NCBI GenBank assembly: GCA_003248805.1
Contig: QFQY01000033.1
Location: 1 to 52,144 of the forward strand
Source: Chelatococcus sp.
Lineage (GTDB): Bacteria; Pseudomonadota; Alphaproteobacteria; Rhizobiales; Beijerinckiaceae
Direction of reading: 5' to 3'
Length of the DNA: 52,144 bases
The position numbers and the translations under genes are program-made. The notes beneath the pieces are model-generated. The model was not told the origin of the DNA. It saw only the letters and a list, made by a program, of their open reading frames with translations, and searched no databases. Positions 16,718 through 22,999 of the stretch are shown in pieces. Within the stretch, counting starts at the first letter, position 1; the number at the start of each line of letters is the position of its first letter.

Positions 16718-16939
16718 TCAGGTGGGTATCAGCCCGACCATGATCCCGGCGATCACCGCCAGCGCCAGACCGGCGCCGAGCACCATCAGCACCGGCCGGC
16801 CCAGGAAACCCTGCCGCGCTTCCACGGGCGTCTCCACGGCCGGCGAAGCGTCGCTGTGATCGTCCGCCCGCATCGGCGGGATCGGCGCTCCGCCCGGCGT
16901 CTCGGCCTGGTCGGCTTTGTCTCTGAGATCGTTGGCCAT
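16718..16939 (-). CDS. Small tail-anchored membrane protein (73 residues)
   Basis: The protein starts MANDLRDKADQAETPGG after GGAAGGAGG, has a polar acidic N-terminal half, and ends in one hydrophobic helix VLMVLGAGLALAVIAGIMVGL near the C-terminus. That arrangement suggests a tail-anchored inner-membrane protein with its head in the cytoplasm. The frame is open further upstream, but the strong ribosome-binding site fixes this start. It lies 49 bases after the 84-residue gene and 58 bases before the 34-residue gene, suggesting one transcript. I recognise no family. Confidence 0.65.
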   Translation of the reverse strand: MANDLRDKADQAETPGGAPIPPMRADDHSDASPAVETPVEARQGFLGRPVLMVLGAGLALAVIAGIMVGLIPT

Positions 16940-16988
16940 CGCGGCCTCCTTCCGGCAGCGTTCGACGCTTGCCTCAGTGAAACTTGCC

Positions 16989-17243
16989 TCAGTGGAACAT
17001 GAACTCGACCGACGCATTGAAGAGCAGGGCGAGCACGAGCGTGCCGATCACCATCGAGAGGACCGGCGCCTCGTCGCGCAGATCGTCTTCCGCCTCGATC
17101 TTTCCGGCCGCATGGGCACGCGGCGCCAGAAGCCTGCGTCCCGCCTCCGCGCCGCGCATCCGCAACTCATGGTCGCGCAATCTCCGGACACCATCGCCCG
17201 CACGCTGATAGGCCGGTCGGTATCCTCCTCGCTCCTGCATCAT
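16989..17243 (-). CDS. Small basic protein with a C-terminal membrane span (84 residues)
   Basis: The start MMQERGGYRPAY follows GAGAGGGAAG. The N-terminal 60 residues are rich in arginine and charged residues (GVRRLRDHELRMRGAEAGRR), and the last 20 form a hydrophobic span PVLSMVIGTLVLALLFNASV ending EFMFH. A longer upstream frame runs through the ilvC terminator hairpin and is unlikely to be coding. The basic head and single C-terminal helix mirror the neighbouring 73-residue protein. Function unknown. Confidence 0.6.
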   Translation of the reverse strand: MMQERGGYRPAYQRAGDGVRRLRDHELRMRGAEAGRRLLAPRAHAAGKIEAEDDLRDEAPVLSMVIGTLVLALLFNASVEFMFH

Positions 17244-17363
17244 CTCGCGGCTTCCCTCTCTGGTGTCGGCAAGAGAACGGTGTCGGGAAGAGAACGCCGC
17301 GGGAGCCGAGAGAGTTCCGGCACGGCGCAGATGGTCCGCGCACACCGCGCCAGAACGCGAGAA

Positions 17364-17391
17364 AGGGCGCCCGCCGGCCGGCGGGCGCCCT
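17364..17391 (-). terminator. Long GC-rich hairpin, probable second stop after ilvC
   Basis: A perfect 12-base inverted repeat, AGGGCGCCCGCC and GGCGGGCGCCCT, surrounds GGCC. On the minus strand it is followed by TTTCTC. It lies about 125 bases past the ilvC stop and before the 84-residue membrane gene, so it would separate the two transcripts. Confidence 0.6.
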
Positions 17392-17480
17392 CTCGAAAAT
17401 CGACGTTTCGCGATCGTCGCCAAGGCCTTGCGGGCATCGGCCGAATCGGATCGGCAAGTCCTTGAATCGGGATGTCAGAA

Positions 17481-17503
17481 GCGGGAGCGCAACACGCTCC
17501 CGC
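17481..17503 (-). terminator. Hairpin just after ilvC
   Basis: A perfect nine-pair stem GCGGGAGCG/CGCTCCCGC with a five-base loop begins 13 bases after the ilvC stop codon and is followed on the minus strand by TTCTGAC. The T-run is short, so this is a modest intrinsic terminator or an mRNA 3' end hairpin. Confidence 0.65.
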
Positions 17504-17515
17504 CAGACGCTCCGA

Positions 17516-18535
17516 TCAGTTCTTCGACTTGTCGACCAGCGCCTTGGCCTTGATCCAGGGCATCATGTCGCGCAGCTTGGTGCCGACTTCCTCGATCGGA
17601 TGGGCGGCATAGCGGGCGCGGGTCGCCTTGAACGAGGTCTGGTTGACCTTGTTCTCCAGCATCCAGTCGCGAGTGAACTTGCCCGACTGGATGTCGTTCA
17701 GCACGCGCTTCATCTCGGCCTTGGTCTCGGGCGTGATGATGCGCGGGCCGGTGACGTACTCGCCATACTCGGCCGTGTTCGAGATCGAGTAGTTCATGTT
17801 CGCGATGCCGCCCTCATAGATCAGGTCGACGATCAGCTTCACCTCGTGGAGGCACTCGAAATAGGCCATCTCGGGAGCGTAGCCCGCTTCCGTGAGCGTC
17901 TCGAAGCCGGCCTTGATCAGCTCGACCAGGCCGCCGCAGAGCACGACCTGCTCGCCGAACAGGTCCGTCTCGCACTCTTCCTTGAAGGTGGTCTCGATGA
18001 TGCCGGCACGGCCACCGCCATTGGCCGAGGCGTAGGACAGGCCGAGATCATGGGCGTTGCCTGTCGCGTCCTGATGGATCGCGATCAGGGTCGGCACGCC
18101 GCCGCCGCGCTCGTACTCGGAACGGACGGTATGGCCCGGGCCCTTCGGCGCGACCATCAGCACGTCGAGGTCCTTGCGGGGCTCGATCAGGTTGAAATGC
18201 ACGTTGAGGCCGTGCGCGAACAGGAGAGCCGCGCCTTCCTTCATGTTGCCGGCGAGTTCGTCGCGGTAGATGTCGGCCTGGAGTTCGTCCGGCGTCAGCA
18301 TCATCACGACATCGGCCCACTTGGCGCCCTCGGCCGGGGTGAAGACCTGGAAGCCCGCGCCTTCCGCCTTCTTGCGGGTGGCCGAGCCGGCCTTCAGCGC
18401 GATCGCGACGTCCTTGACGCCGGAATCGCGCAGGTTGAGCGCATGCGCATGGCCCTGGCTGCCATAGCCGACGATCAGGACCTTCTTGCCCTTGATCAGA
18501 TTGATATCGGCGTCACGATCGTAATAAACGCGCAT
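17516..18535 (-). CDS. ilvC: Ketol-acid reductoisomerase (class I)
   Basis: IlvC converts acetolactate or acetohydroxybutyrate to the dihydroxy acid using NADPH and Mg2+, the second common step of valine, leucine and isoleucine synthesis. The 339-residue length is the short class I form. The Rossmann motif VGYGSQGHAHALNLRDSG lies near residue 22, followed by MLTPDELQADIY, VAPKGPGHTVRSEY and the acidic metal site ETFKEECETDLFGEQVVLCGG. The ATG at 18535 (MRVYYDRDAD) has AAGGAG at correct spacing. It follows a TetR-family gene by 14 bases, and two hairpins lie after the stop. Confidence 0.97.
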   Translation of the reverse strand: MRVYYDRDADINLIKGKKVLIVGYGSQGHAHALNLRDSGVKDVAIALKAGSATRKKAEGAGFQVFTPAEGAKWADVVMMLTPDELQADIYRDELAGNMKEGAALLFAHGLNVHFNLIEPRKDLDVLMVAPKGPGHTVRSEYERGGGVPTLIAIHQDATGNAHDLGLSYASANGGGRAGIIETTFKEECETDLFGEQVVLCGGLVELIKAGFETLTEAGYAPEMAYFECLHEVKLIVDLIYEGGIANMNYSISNTAEYGEYVTGPRIITPETKAEMKRVLNDIQSGKFTRDWMLENKVNQTSFKATRARYAAHPIEEVGTKLRDMMPWIKAKALVDKSKN

Positions 18536-18549
18536 GGGTGTCTCCTTTG

Positions 18550-19209
18550 TCACGCGTTGGTCTTGCTCGGGCCCGGCTTCGCCGTGCCGAAGAGGGTGAG
18601 GAACTGGTCGGTGGCGCGGGCCGCGTCGGCCTCGATCTCGGCCTTGCCGAGCGCGAGCGCCTCTCCCAGCAGGAGCCTGATCTGCACGTCGCGCCCGGCC
18701 AGCCCGAAGAAGGTGCGGAACGTCGTCTCGACATCCTCGAAGGCGAGCAGGCCCGCCTCGCGGCCGGCCTCCAGCACGGGCTTCAGGCGCTCGCCGATGG
18801 CGAAGCGGCCATTCGCCAGCACGATGGCGCCGAGATTGCCCGCGCCCGTGCTGGTCTGGCCGATGGCGAGGCGGTTGAGCGCGATCGAGGTCGGGCTCGA
18901 GATCACCGAGAGCCAGTTGGCGGCGAAGCGCGCCAGGCTCTCACGCAAGGCGGAAGCGTCCAGCCTCTGCCGGTCGTAATTGCCCGCCCTGACCTTCGAG
19001 GCCTGCCAGCGCACGGTCGCCGTCAGCAGTCCCTCGCGGTCGCCGAACCACTTGTAGAGGGTCTCCTTGGAGCAACTCGCGCGCCGGGCGACGGCGGTCA
19101 TGGTCAGCTCCCCACCCCGCTCGACCATCAGCGCGAGCACGGCATCGAGCACCGCCTGCTGGCGGGGGCTCAGCGCCTCTCCCTGCTCGTCCGTGGGCGT
19201 CTTCGCCAT
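18550..19209 (-). CDS. TetR-family transcriptional regulator
   Basis: The 219-residue protein has an N-terminal helix-turn-helix (LTMTAVARRASCSKETLYKWFGDREGLLTATV, about residues 36-67) typical of TetR repressors and an all-helical ligand-binding C-terminal domain with DVETTFRTFFGLAGRDVQIRLLLGE. It ends 14 bases before ilvC on the same strand, so the two are probably co-transcribed. A double palindrome of GTTACGG/CCGTAAC type lies directly upstream of its start, which suggests that it represses its own promoter and therefore ilvC. The ligand is unknown. The start MAKTPTDEQ is preferred over a long upstream frame that would run through this operator. Confidence 0.9.
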   Translation of the reverse strand: MAKTPTDEQGEALSPRQQAVLDAVLALMVERGGELTMTAVARRASCSKETLYKWFGDREGLLTATVRWQASKVRAGNYDRQRLDASALRESLARFAANWLSVISSPTSIALNRLAIGQTSTGAGNLGAIVLANGRFAIGERLKPVLEAGREAGLLAFEDVETTFRTFFGLAGRDVQIRLLLGEALALGKAEIEADAARATDQFLTLFGTAKPGPSKTNA

Positions 19210-19223
19210 GGCTCCGTGACCGT

Positions 19224-19249
19224 ACCGTACGTTACGGTTCGTCCGTAAC
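19224..19249. promoter_or_regulatory. Probable TetR operator
   Basis: GTTACGG-TTCGT-CCGTAAC is a perfect seven-base inverted repeat at 19231-19249. It overlaps a second near-palindrome ACCGTACGTTACGGT at 19224-19238. Both lie 15-40 bases upstream of the TetR start codon, where an autorepressor normally binds. Function is inferred from position and symmetry. Confidence 0.7.
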
Positions 19250-19403
19250 CGAGAGTACGCCCGCGCGCAAGCCCTGCAGTCCCGCAAGCCATGCCGACGC
19301 AGGCCATCCCCTCGCCCCTTGGCAGACCGATGCCGCGAGGCCACATGGCAGGCGCGAAGCGCGGCGCAGACCCGGCCGACGCTGCCGCCGCGGAGGTTCA
19401 CCG

Positions 19404-19949
19404 ATGTCACTTGCCGATGCCGCCGACATCGTCGCCTTCTGGCGGCAGGCAGGTCCCGAGAGATGGTTCGCCAAGGACGACGCCTTCGACGCTGAGATCC
19501 GGCGGCGTTTCCTCGCCACCCATGAGGCCGCCGCCACTGGCGAGCTCGCATCCTGGGAAGAGACGCCTGAGGGAGCCTATGCGCTGCTGATCCTGCTCGA
19601 CCAGTTCCCGCGCAACCTGTTCCGCGGCAGCGACCGCGCCTTCGCCACCGACGCCATGGCCGTAGCGGTCGCGGAACGCGCCATCGCCAGGGGCTTCGAC
19701 CGCGCCTACGAGCCGCCGGAAAGCCGGTTCTTCTACATGCCCTTCATGCATTCGGAAGAACTCGCGCATCAGGAGCGCTGCATCGCGCTCTGCGCGGGGC
19801 GCGACGATGCCGAGGGCGTTCGATACGCCGAGATCCATCGCGACATCATCCGCGACTTCGGCCGGTTTCCGCATCGCAACCCCATGCTGGGGCGTGACAC
19901 CTCGCCGGCCGAACAGGCCTTTCTCGACGAAGGCGGCTTCAGCGGCTGA
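19404..19949 (+). CDS. DUF924 family protein
   Basis: This 181-residue soluble protein shows the DUF924 pattern: ADIVAFWRQAGPERWFAKDDAFDAEI at the start, LILLDQFPRNLFRGSDRAFATDAMA in the middle, and SRFFYMPFMHSEELAHQERC, then RDFGRFPHRNPMLGRDTS towards the end. The family is widespread and all-helical, and has no established biochemical function. It reads away from the TetR-ilvC unit, and its end converges with the mazEF-associated small gene 16 bases away. The start MSLADAADIV is supported by the conserved FWxxxGP region following it. Confidence 0.9.
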   Translation: MSLADAADIVAFWRQAGPERWFAKDDAFDAEIRRRFLATHEAAATGELASWEETPEGAYALLILLDQFPRNLFRGSDRAFATDAMAVAVAERAIARGFDRAYEPPESRFFYMPFMHSEELAHQERCIALCAGRDDAEGVRYAEIHRDIIRDFGRFPHRNPMLGRDTSPAEQAFLDEGGFSG

Positions 19950-19965
19950 TCGGCGCCCTCTCGCC

Positions 19966-20181
19966 TCAGCCGCCGCCCTGCTGGCTCGCCATGCGCTGCA
20001 GGAAGGTCGCCGCCGCCGTCAGCAGGAAACCGGCCCACCAGAGCGGCGAGCGCAGGCTGCGCCCGCTGCCGGGCGCCTCGGCCGGGGCGCGACCCGAGAC
20101 GCGCTGGAAGATCGGCCAGGCGAAGCAGGCAAGGCCGGCAACGCCGAGGACGAGAGCGAGGTATTCGAGCGAAACGGTCAC
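19966..20181 (-). CDS. Small two-span membrane protein coupled to mazF
   Basis: The 71-residue product starts at a GTG overlapping the mazF stop by four bases (GTGA), so its translation is probably coupled to the toxin. It has two hydrophobic segments, LEYLALVLGVAGLACFAWPIF and PLWWAGFLLTAAATFL, separated by a short basic loop. No antitoxin or toxin motif is seen. It could be a third member of the mazEF operon or simply a housekeeping membrane protein that shares the transcript. Confidence 0.65.
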   Translation of the reverse strand: MTVSLEYLALVLGVAGLACFAWPIFQRVSGRAPAEAPGSGRSLRSPLWWAGFLLTAAATFLQRMASQQGGG

Positions 20182-20528
20182 GGCGCTTCGGTCCCGACTG
20201 TTGGAACGACGCCCATATAGGCGACGAGACGATGCCTGACGCGCAGGAGGATCGCGTCAGGCAAGCGGCCGATATAGCGAAGCGGACGCGATCGATCGAT
20301 CATGCGAGCCTGATCGGTCAAGAGAGCTCCCGATACGACGCAACCCGGTGGAATGAGAACCTTGGTCGGCCAAGGCTGCAGGTTTGAGGTGATCGGACAA
20401 ATGAGGACGCGGCTGGACATGCGATGAAGCGTGTCCTCCGACAGGATCAGCACCGGCCGGCGTCCCCCCTGTTCCGAGCCGAGGACAGGGTCGAGATCGA
20501 CCCAGTGGACTTCACCCGCCTCAGCCAT
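20178..20528 (-). CDS. mazF: MazF/PemK-type mRNA interferase toxin
   Basis: The 116-residue toxin starts MAEAGEVHWVDLDPVLGSEQGG, where the E-Q-G-G and following RRPVLILS are the classic PemK/MazF nucleotide-binding start. RVLICPITSNLQPWPTKV and LLTDQARMIDRSRPLRYIGRL complete the fold. Chromosomal MazF proteins cut mRNA at short sequences when the antitoxin is degraded. The gene overlaps the mazE-like gene by eight bases and a downstream membrane gene by four. All expected segments appear intact. It is inserted beside ilvN and reads on the same strand. Confidence 0.9.
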   Translation of the reverse strand: MAEAGEVHWVDLDPVLGSEQGGRRPVLILSEDTLHRMSSRVLICPITSNLQPWPTKVLIPPGCVVSGALLTDQARMIDRSRPLRYIGRLPDAILLRVRHRLVAYMGVVPTVGTEAP

Positions 20529-20850
20529 TCCCGGGACGCGGGTTGTAGTCGTCGTAGATAATTTCGGTTCCGACGTCCGGACCCCAGTCGACATCGTCAC
20601 GAGGCTGGTTCTGAGCGCCGCCGAGGCGCTCGACCTCGGCAAGCATCCACTCCGCCGTTACCGGAAACGGTTCAGGCGCAGCTTCATCGGCCTCCGACGT
20701 GACCTCCTCCGCTTCCGGTTCGAGCTTCACGCCCCCCTCCTCGACCGTGAGCTCCAGCGCCATGCCCGGCCGCAGGCCGAGCTGCTTGACCACCGCCGCC
20801 GGCAGGCGGACGGCCGTGCTGTTGCCCCATTTCGCGACCTGAACCTTCAA
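20521..20850 (-). CDS. mazE: MazE/AbrB-type antitoxin
   Basis: A TTG start at 20850 is preceded by GGGAGG. The protein begins LKVQVAKWGNSTAVRLP, followed by VVKQLGLRPGMALELTVEEGGVKLEP, a SpoVT/AbrB swapped-hairpin DNA-binding domain in residues 1-45. An acidic C-terminal tail (about residues 46-109, with DVDWGPDVGTEIIYDDYN at the end) would wrap the toxin. It lies 70 bases after the ilvN stop on the same strand and overlaps mazF. By family knowledge it both neutralises MazF and represses the operon. The start is not ATG, but no in-frame ATG fits. Confidence 0.87.
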   Translation of the reverse strand: MKVQVAKWGNSTAVRLPAAVVKQLGLRPGMALELTVEEGGVKLEPEAEEVTSEADEAAPEPFPVTAEWMLAEVERLGGAQNQPRDDVDWGPDVGTEIIYDDYNPRPGNG

Positions 20851-20921
20851 CGCCGCCTCCCGCCTCGCCGGATATCCATATAGGGCTGGCATGGATATCC
20901 GGCAATCGGAGAGAACGCGGC

Positions 20922-21458
20922 TCACATCGCCTCGGGCCCGCGCCCCATGGCCGCGATGCCGGTGCGCGACACTTCCGTCAGCCCCACCGCCGTCATCAGC
21001 TTGATGAAACGCTCGATCTCGTCGGTCGCGCCGGTCAGCTCGAAGACGAAGGAGGTCAGCGACGCGTCGACGGTGCGCGCGCCGAAGGCGGAGGCGAGGC
21101 GCATCGCCTCGACCCGGTGATCGCCCTTGCCGACGACCTTCACCAGTGCGAGCTCGCGCTCGATCGCCTCGCCCTGCAGGGTCAGGTCGACGACGCGGTG
21201 CACGGGCACGAGCCGGTTGAGATGAGCCTTGATCTGCTCGACGATCGCCTCGGTCCCCGAGGTCACCACCGTGATGCGCGAGAGGTGCTTCTCATGCTCC
21301 GTCTCGGAGACGGTCAGGCTTTCGATGTTGTAGCCGCGGCCCGAGAACAGCCCGGCGATACGCGCCAGAACGCCGGGCTCGTTGTCCACGATCACCGCCA
21401 GTGTGTGGCGCGCGACCGGCTGTGCGGTGGGGGCGGACGGATAATGCGTCGTGCTCAT
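20922..21458 (-). CDS. ilvN: Acetolactate synthase small (regulatory) subunit
   Basis: The 178-residue protein carries an N-terminal ACT domain, HTLAVIVDNEPGVLARIAGLFSGRGYNIESLTV, the site of valine feedback in this family, and the conserved C-terminal ACT-like domain with ELALVKV and AFGARTVDASLTSFVFELTG. It activates and tunes the IlvB catalytic subunit. It is usually placed directly after ilvB, but here a glutathione transferase and a racemase gene stand between them (ilvB at 23000-24766). The start overlaps the upstream gst stop by four bases. Length is typical of the IlvH/IlvN group. Confidence 0.95.
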   Translation of the reverse strand: MSTTHYPSAPTAQPVARHTLAVIVDNEPGVLARIAGLFSGRGYNIESLTVSETEHEKHLSRITVVTSGTEAIVEQIKAHLNRLVPVHRVVDLTLQGEAIERELALVKVVGKGDHRVEAMRLASAFGARTVDASLTSFVFELTGATDEIERFIKLMTAVGLTEVSRTGIAAMGRGPEAM

Positions 21459-22171
21459 GATGATAAGGCTCGGCTCTTGGACAGATGCGGTCTGAAATCG
21501 GTCAGGACGGGCTCGTCGACCTCGTCCTCCTCGACGATCCACGGCTCGGCCAGTGCGCCGACCCGCCAGGACTGGTACCCGGCCGTGCCCTGCACGGCCT
21601 CGACATAGGCGCGCGATACCGGATCGAGCGGAATGGAATAGCCGGTGAAGCGGGCCGTGACCGGCGCGAACATCGCGTCGGCCGCCGAGAAGGCGCCGAA
21701 CAGGAACGGCCCGGCCGCCCCGAAGCGCGCACGCGCCTCGCGCCAGATCTCCGTGATGCGCGCGACATCCGCCGCGACCTTCGGCCCGCGGTCCCGCTCG
21801 GCATGGACCCAGGCGAGGTTCATCGGGCAGGCCCCGCGCAAGGCCTGAAATCCGGAATGCATCTCGGCCGCGACCGAGCGCGCCATCGCCCGGGCGGCCG
21901 GATCGACGGGCCAGACCGCGACCTCCGGCCGCGTGTCGGCGACATGGTCCATGATCGCCAGCGATTCCCAGACCTTGTTCTCGCCGTCGATCAGGGCCGG
22001 AACCTTGCCGGCCGGCGTGAAGGCCGCGACCGCCTTCTTCCAGACCGGGTCGTCGAAGGTCCTGCCGAAGGGAACCAGCACCTCCTCGAACGGCACGCCG
22101 AGCTGCGTCAGCAGAATCCATGGCCGCAGCGACCACGACGAATAGTTCTTGTTGGCGATGACCAGCTTCAT
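21455..22171 (-). CDS. Glutathione S-transferase family protein
   Basis: The 238-residue protein has the thioredoxin-like N-terminal domain MKLVIANKNYSSWSLRPWILL, with NYSSWSLRPW giving the glutathione-binding serine region, FTPAGKVPALID with the cis-proline, and VWESLAIMDHVAD with the S-D pair. The helical C-terminal domain fills residues 85-220. GST-like proteins with NYSSWSLRPW starts are common in alphaproteobacteria; their substrates are mostly unknown. Both ends overlap neighbours by four bases, so it is locked into the racemase-gst-ilvN unit. Confidence 0.92.
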   Translation of the reverse strand: MKLVIANKNYSSWSLRPWILLTQLGVPFEEVLVPFGRTFDDPVWKKAVAAFTPAGKVPALIDGENKVWESLAIMDHVADTRPEVAVWPVDPAARAMARSVAAEMHSGFQALRGACPMNLAWVHAERDRGPKVAADVARITEIWREARARFGAAGPFLFGAFSAADAMFAPVTARFTGYSIPLDPVSRAYVEAVQGTAGYQSWRVGALAEPWIVEEDEVDEPVLTDFRPHLSKSRALSS

Positions 22172-22878
22172 GCGGCGGCACTCCTGTGTGCCGCGACGAA
22201 ATCGAGAGCGGCCGCGACATGCAAGCCCGTCGTGTCGAAAACCGGAATCTCGAAATCCGCCTGCGAGAGCAGGAGGCCGATCTCGGTGCAGCCGAGGATG
22301 ACGCCGTCGGCCCCCTCCTCCCGTACCGCCCGCGCAACGACGGCGCGATAACGCTCCTTCGACAGCGGCGAGACCACGCCCCGGCAGAGCTCCTCGTAGA
22401 TGATGCGATGGACGTCTTCGCGCTCGGCCGGGTCCGGCACGACGGTCTCGACCCCGGCCTTCGCCAGCCTGTCGCGATAGAAGCTCTGCTCCATGGTGAA
22501 GCGGGTCGCCAGCAGCAGGGGCCTGCGCGAGCGAGCGGCCAGGACCGCCCGCGCCGTCACATCCGCGAGATGGAGGAAGGGCAGCGCCGTCGCTTGCGTG
22601 ATGCGGTCCGCGAGCTTGTGCATCGTGTTGGTGCAGAGCAGGACGCAATCCGCCCCGCCCCGTTCCAGCCGGGCTGCGCTGTGCGCGAGCACATCGCCTG
22701 CCCTGTCCCACTCTCCATTCGCCTGCATTTCCGCGATGGGCGCGAAATCGAGCGAATGCAGCAGGATGTCGGCCGAATGCAGCCCGCCGGAGCGGGCGCG
22801 TGCGCCCTCGTTCAGCAGCCGGTAATAGACCGCCGTCGACTCCCAGCTCATCCCGCCGATCAGGCCGATGGTGGTCAT
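22168..22878 (-). CDS. Aspartate/glutamate racemase family protein
   Basis: The 236-residue enzyme shows both catalytic cysteine motifs of the Asp/Glu racemase superfamily: CVLLCTNTMHKLAD near residue 83 and GVILGCTEIGLLLS near residue 195. The start MTTIGLIGGMSWESTAVYYRLLNE is characteristic of the YgeA/aspartate racemase branch. PLG-independent amino-acid racemases of this family invert D/L configuration at the alpha carbon without a cofactor. Its stop overlaps the gst start by four bases. A palindromic repeat separates it from ilvB upstream. The substrate amino acid is not certain. Confidence 0.9.
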   Translation of the reverse strand: MTTIGLIGGMSWESTAVYYRLLNEGARARSGGLHSADILLHSLDFAPIAEMQANGEWDRAGDVLAHSAARLERGGADCVLLCTNTMHKLADRITQATALPFLHLADVTARAVLAARSRRPLLLATRFTMEQSFYRDRLAKAGVETVVPDPAEREDVHRIIYEELCRGVVSPLSKERYRAVVARAVREEGADGVILGCTEIGLLLSQADFEIPVFDTTGLHVAAALDFVAAHRSAAA

Positions 22879-22898
22879 GCCCTATCGCTCCGCTCAAC

Positions 22899-22988
22899 CG
22901 TCATTGCGAGCGCAGCGAAGCAATCCAGGGAGACGTAGAGCGCTGCCGCCCCTGGATTGCTTCGTCGCTGCGCTCCTCGCAATGACGG
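22899..22988. repeat. Palindromic repeat, CGTCATTGCGAG family, copy 1
   Basis: The outer arms CGTCATTGCGAG and CTCGCAATGACG, with inner arms GCAGCGAAGCAATCCAGG and CCTGGATTGCTTCGTCGCTGC, form a nearly full-length hairpin. A related copy lies at 51155-51243. This repeat type is known from Hyphomicrobiales genomes. Here it sits in the gap between ilvB and the racemase gene, where its hairpin could shape the 3' end of the ilvB transcript. Confidence 0.85.
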
Positions 22989-22999
22989 CAAGGCCCCCT

